From: Gracilaria vermiculophylla
Lineage: Eukaryota > Rhodophyta > Florideophyceae > Gracilariales > Gracilariaceae
Reading direction: 5' to 3'
Length of the DNA stretch: 64,000 nt
Assembly (NCBI GenBank): GCA_019155205.2
Contig: JAHNZQ020000004.1
Coordinates: forward strand, 4,709,602-4,773,601
The notes beneath the pieces are model-generated. The model worked only from the letters and a program-made list of their open reading frames with translations, had not been told where the DNA came from and did no database searches. A program made the position numbers and the translations under genes. This document shows, piece after piece, positions 20,283 through 30,905 of this stretch (the first letter of the stretch is position 1; every line of letters begins with the position of its first letter).

Positions 20283-20924
20283 ATGCCGACCATGAAGCTT
20301 ACTTACTTCGATCTCAGAGGCCGTGCCGAGCCTATCCGTCTCGCCTTCCTCCTATCGGGCATTGACTACGAAGACGATCGATTCGATTTCCAGGCATGGA
20401 AGGAAATCAAGCCCACTCTTCCATTCGGCTCCGTCCCGACCCTCACCATCGACGGTGAGGTTATGACCCAATCGAACGCCCTCTTGCGCTATGTCGGAAA
20501 GCTCGGAAAACTCTACCCGACCGATGCCCTCGAGGCTTTGAAGGTGGACGAGGTAATCGATACCTTCCTCGACATGACAAACGTGCTTTACGGTTACAGA
20601 GGAGATGATCGCAAGATCCTCAAGGAGGAGCGCACCAAGTTTGTCACAGAGACTCTTCCACGCTATGCGGGCGCCCTCGAAAAGAGATTGGAGAAGTATG
20701 GCGATGGGGTTTATGCCGTTGGGGGAAAGATTTCCACTGCTGATCTTGTGATTACATGTTTCATTACTGGCATCAAGAGCGGAACGTTTGATTTCGTGCC
20801 GGTTGATGTATTTGACAGCTATCCCAACCTCTCAGCAATTCACAAGGAGGTCATGGAGCTCCCGAGCGTCGTCGAATGGTACAAGAAGTATCCGATCAAG
20901 TACCAGACCCCTAACATGGAGTGA
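20283..20924 (+). CDS. Glutathione S-transferase, sigma-type
   Basis: 213 aa, intronless. Conjugates glutathione to electrophiles in the cytosol. The N-terminal thioredoxin-like domain begins MPTMKLTYFDLRGRAEPIR, with the catalytic Tyr at residue 8 as in sigma GSTs and haematopoietic prostaglandin D synthase. PFGSVPTL supplies the cis-Pro, and TQSNALLRYVG the Gln-Ser glutathione-binding turn. The all-helical C-terminal domain includes DLVITCF and ends with LPSVVEWYKKYP. Start is the ATG after CCAAC. It is the first of two tandem GSTs on the same strand. Confidence 0.92.
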   Translation: MPTMKLTYFDLRGRAEPIRLAFLLSGIDYEDDRFDFQAWKEIKPTLPFGSVPTLTIDGEVMTQSNALLRYVGKLGKLYPTDALEALKVDEVIDTFLDMTNVLYGYRGDDRKILKEERTKFVTETLPRYAGALEKRLEKYGDGVYAVGGKISTADLVITCFITGIKSGTFDFVPVDVFDSYPNLSAIHKEVMELPSVVEWYKKYPIKYQTPNME

Positions 20925-22002
20925 TTCGCATATCTGCATTAAATTTTAAGCTAGTAGTGACATAATCGGTTAAAAGTAGCTTGTCCACCTTCTCTTGAGC
21001 TTCGCCACTTCCATGATTTGCACTTATTCTATGTCTCAAACGTTTCGTGTCGGCTGAAGTGTACCAAGTGAATGATATCGGTTGAATGACTACCAGATCT
21101 CGCCAATGACAGACCTTTTTGAGTTCAGCCGTTTCTCTCTGCAGTGTTCATGCTTACATTGTGTTTCTCCGCAGAAAAAGGGTTTTCACGATGTCTTTGT
21201 TGGTTCCACTACTTTTCTCAGCTGAACTCCTTTTGCTGACGCAAATTTAAGTTTACACTGTATCGAGATCAAAACACAAAATGCGTTGTCCTTTCGAACA
21301 AAACACATCTTTGAAATTGCCTTAACATTACTGCCCCGAGCCATTTGTAGGCCGTCCGAGCACAGAATCGAAGAGGTTACTTCGGCTCCCTAAGATACGA
21401 ACGTGAGAAACGCTAGCCAATATACATCTATGAAATTCGTCCTTTTATTGCGGTGGTCGAAACAACTCAGTTGCCGTTCCAGGCTGAAGAGTGTTTCATC
21501 ACAAACGCGATTCAGGCGCAAAATTATTTACATAATATCTTTGCCATAGTTTTTGATCCTTTTGCACGGAAAAATCTCGTCTGAAGGAGAATCATTCTGC
21601 AAAAAACAAGGAAGAAGATTCGCACGAAAAACAGCATAAGGTATGAGTCAAAAGAAGAAGCTGCACAATCCGCCTTGCCCCACGTTCTGTGGACAGGAAG
21701 CGTGATTTTTTGTTGACAAAAAGAATATGGGAATAATTGAAAGATCTCAGCGGGCCAGGTCGGCAACTCGACAAGTTTTAAGTACTGTACGGTATGAGCT
21801 TAGAACAACACTTCAAAACACGCAGCAAACGGGCTGACTCTAAGGACTTTGCTCTCAGAAATGAAATACGAGTTACTTGCGCATTGCTCTTCCTTAATTC
21901 CGTTCTCTGTCTTGTGCAGGTATCTCCATTTCTAACCCTGCCGGGAGTTTGTGACGGATCAGTTAACAACCTGAATTGTGCACGATACACGCGGTGCAAG
22001 CC
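20925..22002. other. Intergenic between the two GST genes
   Basis: About 1.1 kb, AT-rich in part (21480-21760). Short open frames on both strands show no protein-like features. I see nothing I can support beyond the promoter role implied by position. Confidence 0.4.
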
Positions 22003-22727
22003 ATGAAGAACGTGATTCTAACCTACTTTGACTATCCGGTATGTCCGATAGTAGTGTTTCAGAACCCAATAAAATAGAAGCACTGACTTGTGTGTGCTCT
22101 TCTGGGTTGCAGGGGCATGCCGAAGCCATCCGACTAGCTTTAAGAATTGGAAAGATACAATTTAAGGATGTTCGGCTTCATCCATCTCAAGCTGAGAAAC
22201 AGCAAACGTATCTTCCGTACGGATCACTACCGACGCTTCGCGTAGACGACGAGTTGTATTCTCATTCGTCAGCAATTCTACGTTACGTGGGAAAGAAAAC
22301 TGGCCTGTACCCGGTGAATGAGCTTGCTGCTCTCCGTGTGGATGAGGTTATTGACACGGTGCTAGATTTCTTTCACGGCTTGGAAGCGATTGATAAAAAA
22401 GATTCGCAGCGCTACGGGAACGACGTGGAAAATTATCTCGTTGAAAGTGTTCCTCGGTACTTGGGCGGATTGAATTCACGGCTGCAGAAGTTTGGAGACG
22501 GACCATGGGCAGTCAATGGCTCAATCACTATAGCTGACCTTGCGATATACGTATGCATGCTGTATGTACGGGCCGGGGCCTATGATCAACTCACACCAGC
22601 AAATGTAATAGACTACGAACGCTTACAAGGTTCGGCTGACGCGGTTCGTCATCATCCAGAGGTAGTCGCGTGGAACATGCATATCGCAGGACGCGTAGCC
22701 GAAATGAAGCAACGGGAAACTCAATAA
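22003..22727 (+). CDS. Glutathione S-transferase, sigma-type, second copy
   Basis: 216 aa from two exons, 22003-22038 and 22113-22727. The intron is 74 nt with a GTATGT donor and a GGGTTGCAG acceptor. The 12-codon first exon MKNVILTYFDYP supplies the catalytic Tyr8 and joins to GHAEAIRLALRIG. It also has PYGSLPTL, SHSSAILRYVGKKTGLYP, a basic-acidic helix and DLAIYVCML. It differs from its intronless neighbour widely along the length, so the duplication is old. It ends 22 bp from the convergent TauE gene. Confidence 0.9.
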
Positions 22728-22748
22728 AACAGTTCCATGTAGTCTGAA

Positions 22749-23663
22749 TCAGGCGCTCAAAAATCGGAATGAGATGAACAGAAGAAACACAGAGCATACT
22801 ATGCGAAGAGTTGCCTCTGGCAGCATGACAGCCGTACTAGCGCCAAGAGCACCTCCCAGAAATGCGCCGCAAAGAAGAGGTATGAAGAGATCGGTTAGCA
22901 CATTCCGCAGGCGGATATGAGTAAGACAAGCCCTGATACTGGGCAAAACCATGGCAAGCAGCGCGGTGCCTTGAGCCATGCGCTGCGGAAATCCCACAAG
23001 AACAAGAGTAGGCACGTTGATAGATCCGCCACCTACGCCAAGTAGACCGGAAACAAAGCCAGTGCAGGCGCCCACAGGGAGCAACCACCACGTCGAAATT
23101 GAAAGACCTGTGGATAATATGCGCGGCAACAATGGAATAGAGATAGCAACTAGTAACAAAAAAGCACCAAATGCTCGTCGTAAGCTCTTCATATGCATTG
23201 TAGCTGTGTAAGAAGCTCCTACCGGCGCCGTGAGCAGGGCTGGAATAGCAAGCAAAGCAGCAGCAGAAGCGTTTGCGGAGGCTGCCGTAAGGTATTTCAT
23301 AGATGATATGAGGGATACGGCACAAATCATTAACATGCTGGTGCCATGAGCCTTTCTCTGAGAAACACCACGAGAGACAAGAAGCGGAGTGAGAAACATT
23401 CCGCCACCAGCACCCACCAGAGCGCCCAGCGTGGAGGCCGCGAATGCGAAGAAAAAAGCTGTTGTGCGCGATAGAGACTGAGATCCTTCAAGTTTGGTAG
23501 GGGGATGTCGCTCAGTCGGTAGGGCGGCTCGAATAGAAGGCGTAGGATAACAGCGCCTTGAAGGACATCGATTGTTCAGACAGGAAGAGCGTGAGGCGGA
23601 GTGTAGAAGTGGAAAGGAAAGAAACGCTACCCGCCATGACGGAACTATACATGGGAAGGGCAT
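22749..23663 (-). CDS. TauE/SafE-family membrane transporter, likely plastid-targeted
   Basis: 304 aa with about eight hydrophobic spans from residue 70 on. The family duplicates a half of four helices; each half here starts with a Gly-rich loop: GALVGAGGGMFLTPLL (first) and SGLLGVGGGSINVPTL (second), followed by HGTSMLMI and AQGTALLAM. Members export sulfite, sulfonates or other organic anions; the substrate here is unknown. The first 60 residues are rich in Ser, Arg and Pro with almost no acidic residues, which looks like a transit peptide (inference). Start is the ATG at 23663. Confidence 0.85.
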   Translation of the reverse strand: MPFPCIVPSWRVAFLSFPLLHSASRSSCLNNRCPSRRCYPTPSIRAALPTERHPPTKLEGSQSLSRTTAFFFAFAASTLGALVGAGGGMFLTPLLVSRGVSQRKAHGTSMLMICAVSLISSMKYLTAASANASAAALLAIPALLTAPVGASYTATMHMKSLRRAFGAFLLLVAISIPLLPRILSTGLSISTWWLLPVGACTGFVSGLLGVGGGSINVPTLVLVGFPQRMAQGTALLAMVLPSIRACLTHIRLRNVLTDLFIPLLCGAFLGGALGASTAVMLPEATLRIVCSVFLLFISFRFLSA

Positions 23664-23786
23664 GTTCACGATATCTGGGTAGAAGCTTGTGCCTCCCCGA
23701 GTGGGCGGCAGGGAGGAAAAGAATGCCGGAATAATTGCTTAAAGTTTAATTAGTTTTAATTGCCCTCCACCACTCACTGAGTTCAT

Positions 23787-23860
23787 GGCTCTGTGGCCAA
23801 ATTGGATAAGGCATCGGTCTACGGATCCGGAGATTGCAGGTTCAAGTCCTGCCAGAGTCG
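23787..23860 (+). tRNA. tRNA-Arg(ACG)
   Basis: 74 nt, folded by eye. Acceptor stem GGCTCTG/CAGAGTC (one G-U pair), D stem GCC/GGC, anticodon loop CTACGGA with anticodon ACG, T arm GCAGG-TTCAAGT-CCTGC, discriminator G. The last pair of the anticodon stem is a U-U mismatch. There is no intron. A TTTT run at 23866-23869 would end Pol III transcription. ACG (read as ICG) decodes CGU, CGC and CGA arginine codons. Confidence 0.93.
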
Positions 23861-24279
23861 TCTCTTTTGCTGTTTTGAGAATTGCACACGTCTGCGACCG
23901 TGCCAGCGCACGACACGCGGACGTTGTCACATGACGAGAATTCTATGATCTTGCCGTTTCGTCATGCGAACTACAAATTGTTATTATGTTCAGGTTCATT
24001 CCTGTTCTCGAAACGTTTTGATCTATTGTTCCCCCGAGGCAACTAGGCCTGATCATTACATCGCATCTTTCGTTTCGGTTCTTGGCTATTCTGTCGCAGC
24101 ATAGAAAGCCCCCCGGGCATTCATGACTGTTTGCAACATACTTTCATTGCAAATCTGGATGAAGCTAACTGGCCGATATGTTGCCAACAGCCCGGAAATC
24201 GTGAAAAACTGGACCGTTTCCGTTATCATTACGTGCTTCCAGATCTACACTTCCATAGGCCGGCAAGTAAAACACCAGG
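23861..24279. other. Intergenic downstream of tRNA-Arg
   Basis: About 420 bp with the Pol III terminator at its start and the promoter of the RRM gene at its end. I see no further feature. Confidence 0.4.
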
Positions 24280-25491
24280 ATGATTGTTCCACAGGACCTG
24301 CAGCTGCTCAAACAGGCGCCATCGCAACAGATTCCTCGCATCTTCATCGGTAACCTCACCGCACAAATCTTGGATGCATCATTGCAACAGCTCGTTTCTC
24401 GCTTCGGCACAATCAGCGACTTCGAGCGCAGCAAATGCGGAACATTCGTTCACATTTCGCTTCAGGCCGACCAAGCCTCTGTTGCCAAGTGTGTCTCGTC
24501 CTTAAATCATGTCAAATGGCTGGGGGCATCTCTGCGCGTCGAACGAGCCAGACAACATTATATTCATCGCCTTCTCCAGGAATGGAAACACCACTCTTGC
24601 GAAACTCAATTATCTTCCCAAACGGACACTCAAGAACAAGAGAAAAGTCCAAAGCCGCCATTTCACAACCTGCCCAAAGGCAAACATCTCCGTTTTTCTT
24701 TCCCAGATGAACCTTCTCACACATCCACCGACACACCCACATCTTTAAGCACCGCTGTCCAACGTTCCGAACCAGCTTCCAGACCTGCCTTTGTACAGCG
24801 CTCCGCGTTTGCAACAAAGCAGAGTTCAATGCTGACGACGCTTTCTCTCTTCGGCCTGTCTCCCTCTTCAGACAGAAATCCACACAGCTCGGTGAAGCGT
24901 TCACCTCAGGAGACTTCCCTCGCAGAGCAGCTCTTCAAACGACCCCGTAACACCCCACCTCAAAACGGCGAGCGCAAAAATACATTCCAAGTCCCCAAAG
25001 GAAATGATACATGTCGTACCACAAATATCAAATCCGAAGAAACGCCCCGCCGTCCCGAGCGAAATCTCAATTCAGCTGACGGCCAAGGGAGTGCCGTCGG
25101 TATGCGTGAACCTTATTCTATCGAGAATGCCAAGGCTGTGGAAGAAGATCCGTCCAAGATCGATCTCCAACGGGAGAGAAACACAAGCCTACATGCATTT
25201 CAAACGTTGTTTGGGCATCATTCTTCACCACCAGACAAACTTGATTCGCGAACCCCGGTTTGTGATAAGGATGCCCAGGGACAGATGTTTGTACGATATC
25301 GTCGAGCAGCACTGTATACAAAGCTACAGTCATCCTGCGTGGATGCAAGACCTTTACAAAATTGGCGAAGGACTAGACAGTCAGAAAGTGAGATCACCAA
25401 CACTCCTCCTCATGTTTTTCCAAATGATCATCCTCAGGCCGTAAGGTTCGACACCCGACACAGACGAGCTGCGCTCTACAAAAAACTGTAG
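24280..25491 (+). CDS. NOL8-like nucleolar RRM protein
   Basis: 403 aa, intronless. One RRM sits at residues 19-95: RIFIGNLT (RNP2), GTFVHISL (RNP1-like), then LNHVKWLGASLRVERARQHYIHRLLQEW. The KW.G..L...A...(F/Y)(L/I)HRL ending is characteristic of NOL8, which binds RagD and acts in rRNA maturation. The remaining 300 residues are polar and disordered. Near the C-terminus a motif occurs twice, YRRAALYTKL and HRRAALYKKL, about 55 residues apart, the second at the very end. The NOL8 link rests on the RRM and its tail only. Confidence 0.7.
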   Translation: MIVPQDLQLLKQAPSQQIPRIFIGNLTAQILDASLQQLVSRFGTISDFERSKCGTFVHISLQADQASVAKCVSSLNHVKWLGASLRVERARQHYIHRLLQEWKHHSCETQLSSQTDTQEQEKSPKPPFHNLPKGKHLRFSFPDEPSHTSTDTPTSLSTAVQRSEPASRPAFVQRSAFATKQSSMLTTLSLFGLSPSSDRNPHSSVKRSPQETSLAEQLFKRPRNTPPQNGERKNTFQVPKGNDTCRTTNIKSEETPRRPERNLNSADGQGSAVGMREPYSIENAKAVEEDPSKIDLQRERNTSLHAFQTLFGHHSSPPDKLDSRTPVCDKDAQGQMFVRYRRAALYTKLQSSCVDARPLQNWRRTRQSESEITNTPPHVFPNDHPQAVRFDTRHRRAALYKKL

Positions 25492-25723
25492 ATGGTATAG
25501 TAGCCTCTTTCCGTCTGAATATTCGCAGCTTGAATCACAAAACAGAAAGCACACTAAGTTTCGTGACCATTTCTCATTCAACGTTTCCAATTCTATGACT
25601 CTATCATAATAACAGGAACAAAATTGTCGCGGCCTCCATGGTCTCGAGATTTAGTTCCTCGTTGGTGGGCAAGCCCGCATAAGGCATAACAGGTATTCGG
25701 CATGGTTTCCATGAGGTGCTGCA

Positions 25724-27757
25724 TCATTCTTTGAGAAACGACCCGCATATTTGCCATAAATGAGGAGCCTTCCGTCTCAATTCTTTTGCAATAGTAGTGC
25801 AATCCACAATGTATTGACCAGTTGGAGAGGCAGCACTCACGTTGAGCTTCTCAAGATTAGCTGAACAATCTCTGGCCACCATTCGGGCCGTATCCTGCAC
25901 AATAACAGTGGTCTCATATCGATCTGATGCCAATACTTCCTGAGCGCCGTTTCCAAGATTCCATAGGTGTCCATTCTCTGGCCCTCCTTTTCTACTAATT
26001 ATGAGAGAGAATTCCTTCAGAATACACCCCTTACCACGCAAAAGGGCTTGTACTGAATTCAATGAAAGCTGTTTGGCAATGAGAAACAAAGACTCGAGGT
26101 TTGTGTTGTAATCTCCCACTGCTCTGCACATTGGCTCGGTCCAGTCACACACCAGACTGAGACGCTTAATTCTACTTCCAAAAGTCTTGAAAACCTCTGG
26201 GCTCGGCCTTTCATTTCGGCCCATCCAGACGCTGACGCAAGTCAGTTTTGGAAATCCGTTTGCGAGTTGTTGCACTTGTTCCGGCGTGAATCGCAAACCT
26301 ATGACCTCGATACTATTGAGACTTTGACTCATCGACTTTTGAAGTAAATTGAAGCTCGCCTCAGGACATCGCGGCGGATTCATCGCTGATCCGAAGTTGA
26401 TAGCTATGTCTTTCAATCCAGTTAGTGATTTGAAGATAAGGTCAAGATCAGATGACGGAATAACATCGAGGGTGCTTAGACTAAAACTCTGAAGTTGATG
26501 CTTTGACGCTGCTTTGAGCATGCTTCTGAATAATGTTCTTTGTTCGTTGGCGTACTCAGCAAGATCAATCCTAATCCCTTCTATTTCTACTGATTTGTAG
26601 GCTCTGTGTCGTATCCAATGCATTGCACCAAACTCGACAGAGAAGTGCTCAAGATTGACACAATGTCTTGCAATTTCTTGGAAAGCTTCCATGGTAGAAC
26701 AGCACCACGGAAGTTTGAGAGCTCTGAGGCGCTTTCCAATAGGACTGATGATGACTGATACAATTTGACGACGAATTTCGTCTACTTCTTTGTAATGATG
26801 CACTGGCATCAGTGACAGAGATTCCAAACTGTGACAAGCATGTGCGATGGCGGCAAGGTCAACTGGGCGCGGTATCTGGATCTCGCATTCCTTCAAGTTG
26901 GGAAGCGCTCGAAACATGGCGACGACATGTTCAAAAGGAGCTGCATGAAGAGAGGTAATGGTCAACTTCCGCAACGGGGGTGCAGTAGAGGCGAGCATGA
27001 GGCACAAGTCTGAGCCGCAGTCAAAGGACTCGGTTATAAGATGAAGGACCTGGAGACTGTCCTTGGTGAAAACAAGCATTGCTTGCAGCCAACGAAAAGA
27101 TACTTTGGGACCAAACTCCAAAGAAGTTATGCTCTTTCGAAGAAGAGAATTGAAACGTCGGGATAACATGGCGATCGCACGCCCAGTTGTGTGGAAGCGA
27201 TGTTTGACGCGGCGGGAAATCTCTGCCGGCCGCGTTGGGCTCATGAGCAACGCGTGATGGATTATTTTGGTTAGAATGTCGTCAGGGAGGTCGGTTAGCA
27301 AGGTTGGGCGCTCTTCACGAACTTGATCTTCTTGGGCGTTCTGAATGTTGCTAGGGTTTTGAAGTTTGATGGGGCGCGCAGAGTCGCATGGAGTAGTTTT
27401 TGTTGGGCAGGGAAATGTTATTGAGTTGAGAGAAGTGTTCGAACCATCGAGAGTACAAGTTTGATTAATGCATTGTTGTTGTGATATCCCTGGATTTACG
27501 AAGCTTGGGCAGCAAGCGTATTGGGTGTTCTTTCCGTGAGAAATTGGGTGATCAGATTGCATCTTCCTCCTCTTTGGCTGTGGAGATGACGGTTGCGTCC
27601 TCGACGAATCGCAGATGCGTCTCCCGAGAGCGGTATGCTTGGAAGACGAGGCATGCATGTCATGCGCCCTGGACGCTTGAGCGGAGCTGGTTGCATGAAC
27701 GGGCGTATGGCTCACATTGGCTCCATCGCCTCGCCGCAGTGGTTGTTGTGGCTTCAT
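25724..27757 (-). CDS. F-box protein with degenerate leucine-rich repeats
   Basis: 677 aa, intronless. An F-box spans about residues 152-190 (TLLTDLPDDILTKIIHHALL). It is followed by some 450 residues of loosely spaced Leu-rich repeats (LESLSLMPVHH, LRALKLPW, LEHFSVEFG, LESLFLIAKQ). The N-terminal 150 residues are disordered with a basic PKRRK motif. F-box proteins recruit substrates to SCF ubiquitin ligases through Skp1. The substrate is unknown. I start at MKPQQPLRRG (27757), the first ATG; the frame is open upstream only to non-ATG codons. Confidence 0.75.
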   Translation of the reverse strand: MKPQQPLRRGDGANVSHTPVHATSSAQASRAHDMHASSSKHTALGRRICDSSRTQPSSPQPKRRKMQSDHPISHGKNTQYACCPSFVNPGISQQQCINQTCTLDGSNTSLNSITFPCPTKTTPCDSARPIKLQNPSNIQNAQEDQVREERPTLLTDLPDDILTKIIHHALLMSPTRPAEISRRVKHRFHTTGRAIAMLSRRFNSLLRKSITSLEFGPKVSFRWLQAMLVFTKDSLQVLHLITESFDCGSDLCLMLASTAPPLRKLTITSLHAAPFEHVVAMFRALPNLKECEIQIPRPVDLAAIAHACHSLESLSLMPVHHYKEVDEIRRQIVSVIISPIGKRLRALKLPWCCSTMEAFQEIARHCVNLEHFSVEFGAMHWIRHRAYKSVEIEGIRIDLAEYANEQRTLFRSMLKAASKHQLQSFSLSTLDVIPSSDLDLIFKSLTGLKDIAINFGSAMNPPRCPEASFNLLQKSMSQSLNSIEVIGLRFTPEQVQQLANGFPKLTCVSVWMGRNERPSPEVFKTFGSRIKRLSLVCDWTEPMCRAVGDYNTNLESLFLIAKQLSLNSVQALLRGKGCILKEFSLIISRKGGPENGHLWNLGNGAQEVLASDRYETTVIVQDTARMVARDCSANLEKLNVSAASPTGQYIVDCTTIAKELRRKAPHLWQICGSFLKE

Positions 27758-28877
27758 GGCCACAACACTGATTGTCGCAGCAAAGTTACGGAAGTTTTGC
27801 CAGTTTGCGGCGAACAAAACGAACGATGAGCGAAGCGCGGGGCGGCTGAGGCAACCTGAATTGGGCGGGGGGCAGAGTTATCCAGGCTGGCGCGCGCAAA
27901 GCCTTAAAAGTCGGCGCAGTGAGGAGGTGGGGCACGTTTCGGCGCGTTGAAAGCTATGCGTAGCCTCGAAATAAGGGCTACGTGGGGGACAGTGGATAAG
28001 CGGTCGGTGCGGTAAAAGGCGCGAGTGCGTACGTTGAAGGGCTCGGAGGTGGGCGGAGTGAGGAGTGGCGACGCGTGCGCGAGCATAGCGGGCCGCAGCG
28101 CAATTGCTAATCAGAGTGGCTGGCAAGCCGTGGCGGACAAATTGCACAGCGCGAAATAGGCACGCGCATGGCGCGCACTGACAAACCACGAGAGATCTGC
28201 CTCCAAGTGCAACGGGCGCAACCGTTTTTCACTGCTTACACAACAAGCGTGCCGCCGCCTGTCATCGTGCCATCCGCTTTCTGATGGTTGCCAGCTCTCC
28301 CTGACATGCCGCGCCTCGCCGCGCCCGCTGAGCGCCCGTAGCGCCCGTAGCGCCCGTGCGTCCGCCTCCACGTTCGAGCCATGTCCGCCCCTAGGGTACA
28401 GTTTTCCGCAATGTTGGCGCCCGACGTCTTGTCCGGCATTTTTTTTCTTCCCCACCCGAAGCTCAGATACCACCAAGCCCCTGAACGCCACATGAACACG
28501 ACCAGCTTTGGCGGACATTCTCGGCGAACTGCTATGTCCAAATTAGCCCCAAACCACAGCCCGAGAAAACAGTTCGCTGATGAACATAACGTTCCTCCCG
28601 TGTTCTGCAAATGGCACAACATCCTCACAAATTTGCCCATCGTGTACAGGCTGTCCAATTACGGAATCGCTCCCGAAGCATAAACTTTTCCAGGTGGAAA
28701 CAAGGCGTAATCATTGTGTAGTCCTTGTCATACCGTCCGAATGCAGTCCAGCCGCATGCGCCCACCTTCTGGTCTCGGAAAATGGCAAACCGTGCATGGC
28801 AAACCGTGGCTCATTGGTGGACAAGTTCATTCAAGAAATGTAGGTTTCTTAACATTACCTTCGAGGCCAATATCCTC
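27758..28877. other. Intergenic at the edge of the repeat block
   Basis: About 1.1 kb, GC-rich in 27840-28400. Several overlapping frames look like composition artefacts. There is a near-perfect tandem of GCGCCCGTA units at about 28333-28356. I see no gene. Confidence 0.4.
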
Positions 28878-30605
28878 GACATCCGCACCTTCAGAACCTC
28901 GTGAATAGTTCCGCAACCTCTGCAACCTCACGATTCTACATTGTGCGCAATGGCGCTGTGTGCCACTGCATCAATGCAATCAGCGATGACGGCAGCACGC
29001 ACACGATGCTCAAGCTTTCTTTACAGCCGGTTTTCCTTTTGTGTCGCTAATGAGTAAATGACTAGGGGTCCTACACGGCCACACCGCTGATTCTGATATG
29101 GGTGATGACGTAAGTACCTCGCCTCGCTCAGACATTTTCACAAACCTTTAGCATGTTTTCCAGTTGATTCCGGTCCTTGGTTCAAGAAGAAACTGGGTTG
29201 TCAACTCGCGCAATAAACAACACCGCCTTTGTGGCCGTGTCTCTCACGGCCATCAAGAACGGGCGGTCAGCAATGAACATTGGATTCGCTGATAGCGTCA
29301 TGACCAGTGCCGCCGTTACGGCAGACGCAACAGTACCTTCTTCGGTCACTTCCAACGTGGCTGCGTGTAGAACATCGCTCAGATACGCCTCCTTATCTTC
29401 GGTGAGCAACTGCAACGGCGGATTCTCTCTGTCCGCTTGGAAAGCCTTCTGCAATCCAAATGATTTCAACGCCTGTGTCACACTTTTGACGCCGTACTTC
29501 AATTTAAACCGAGGCAGAGAAACAACATCCAGCTCTCTTGTCGTGAGTTTTTCAGTCCACGAATTCCATAATGTTCCACCTTGCTCTCCAAGCAGCCGCA
29601 CGACATCGTCCAGGTTTCCCTCTGCGGACGGCAAAACGAATGTTGCAGCAAGCGAACCATCTCCGTACGGCAGTTGCGCAACCTGTATCGTTTTGCCATC
29701 TGGCAGGCTACACTGCGCGTACGGAAACTTCTCGCTTGTTAATCTCATCATGTTTACCGGCTCTCCCGCATTGAAAGGCAATTTTCGTGTGTTAGCAGGG
29801 TCAAATTGGATTGTCCAAGAAGCTTGAAAGAATATAGCATTGATGAACATTGCGACTAAATCCGGCTGTAGATCACTTAGCACGTCATTGATTCTACCTT
29901 TGGTCGCCTTTGACACCCAATCATTAATCGGTTTCACGGAGGTAGGGTTCACGATGAGCTGTGCTCCAGCAGACACAACCGTATCTTTGTAGGACGGCAG
30001 CACAAGTGATGTGAGAACCACAACAGAAGCGCTGTGAAGAGTTACCGATTTGTCAGTGGTGGTAACGGGAGCAATTGCTCTTGACGCTCCTGATGCCAGC
30101 AACGACTGGAATTCCGATCGAGTTTGCGAGGAAGGAGTGGAGCCAAGAGAGACGAGCGATAACGCTGAAGCAATCGAATGCGGTGAGAGCAGTGAGTCGG
30201 GCTCATTGAGAGCAGCAAGCAGTCGGAATCCCAGATTGTTCACGGCAGAAACCTGATCGTCTGCAAGCACTTGAGGAACGTCGCTCATCGTGCTGCGAAG
30301 GCCTGTGGACAGAGATACGCGCGCTTGCGGAGAGAAAGAAAGAACAGCGCAGCAACACAGGGAAGCGGGGCGAAAACGCGAGCGACACCCGATGCTGATG
30401 AGAAAAATGATTTCGAAGCGAGGACTTCGGGAGCTGCGGAAGGCGACGAGTGAGTTCGCAAATTGTGCGCGCGAGGCACGTTGGTTCGGCGCATTTGAAC
30501 CCTTTTGCGTAGCATCTCACGCCGTTTCCAGGTCGAGCAAGACGCCAATCAGGGCCTTTCAACAAGGTTGCAGCTTGTGAAACTCAGAAATGCATTTTCA
30601 ATACT
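28878..30605. repeat. Serpin-bearing segmental duplication, left copy
   Basis: A segment of about 1.7 kb repeated in the same orientation at about 56410-58150. The serpin coding part and about 290 bp of 3' flank are nearly identical between copies. The 5' part beyond the start codon is clearly more diverged and fades near 30605. Edges are by eye. Confidence 0.85.
29182..30288 (-). CDS. Serpin, left copy, Leu at predicted P1
   Basis: 368 aa, intronless serine protease inhibitor of the serpin fold. Signatures: NAIFFQASW, VNMM, VAQLPYGDGSLAATFVLP, the hinge EEGTVASAVTA (P17-P7) and the C-terminal DRPFLMAVRD. Counting from the hinge Gly at P15, the loop reads VMT-Leu-Ser-Ala-Asn, so P1-P1' is Leu-Ser, which suggests a chymotrypsin- or elastase-like target or the canonical short loop (inference). 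The hinge has small residues, as in inhibitory serpins. Start is MSDVPQVLAD. There is no signal peptide in frame: the region matching the membrane anchor of the right copy is out of frame by one base. Confidence 0.93.
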   Translation of the reverse strand: MSDVPQVLADDQVSAVNNLGFRLLAALNEPDSLLSPHSIASALSLVSLGSTPSSQTRSEFQSLLASGASRAIAPVTTTDKSVTLHSASVVVLTSLVLPSYKDTVVSAGAQLIVNPTSVKPINDWVSKATKGRINDVLSDLQPDLVAMFINAIFFQASWTIQFDPANTRKLPFNAGEPVNMMRLTSEKFPYAQCSLPDGKTIQVAQLPYGDGSLAATFVLPSAEGNLDDVVRLLGEQGGTLWNSWTEKLTTRELDVVSLPRFKLKYGVKSVTQALKSFGLQKAFQADRENPPLQLLTEDKEAYLSDVLHAATLEVTEEGTVASAVTAALVMTLSANPMFIADRPFLMAVRDTATKAVLFIARVDNPVSS

Positions 30606-30905
30606 CCTTCAGCAATACAAGTTAGGGCCGTTCTACGTCTTTCCTTACGCGGAAACGAGATACTGGGAGCCCACCTGTAGCCAGTAAAATGTTGACATGT
30701 TTCAAACCGCGGTTTCCGCTTCTCGTTTCCGTCTGCAGTCATGTTTCCAACAATCCATCTCATCAGCATACTCCTTGTTGAGGAAGGGCCGTTCCATGAG
30801 TTGACGCACATGATGACAGGATTTTTTGGGCCTCGTAGATTTCCGGTTTCTAGCCACAAATCCGTTCCACAAGTTCTGATGACAACATGATCGAGGCGTG
30901 GTCCC

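Noticed and set aside
28333..28356. Short GCGCCCGTA tandem as a CRISPR or satellite
   Set aside because: Only about three units with no spacers; too short to call.
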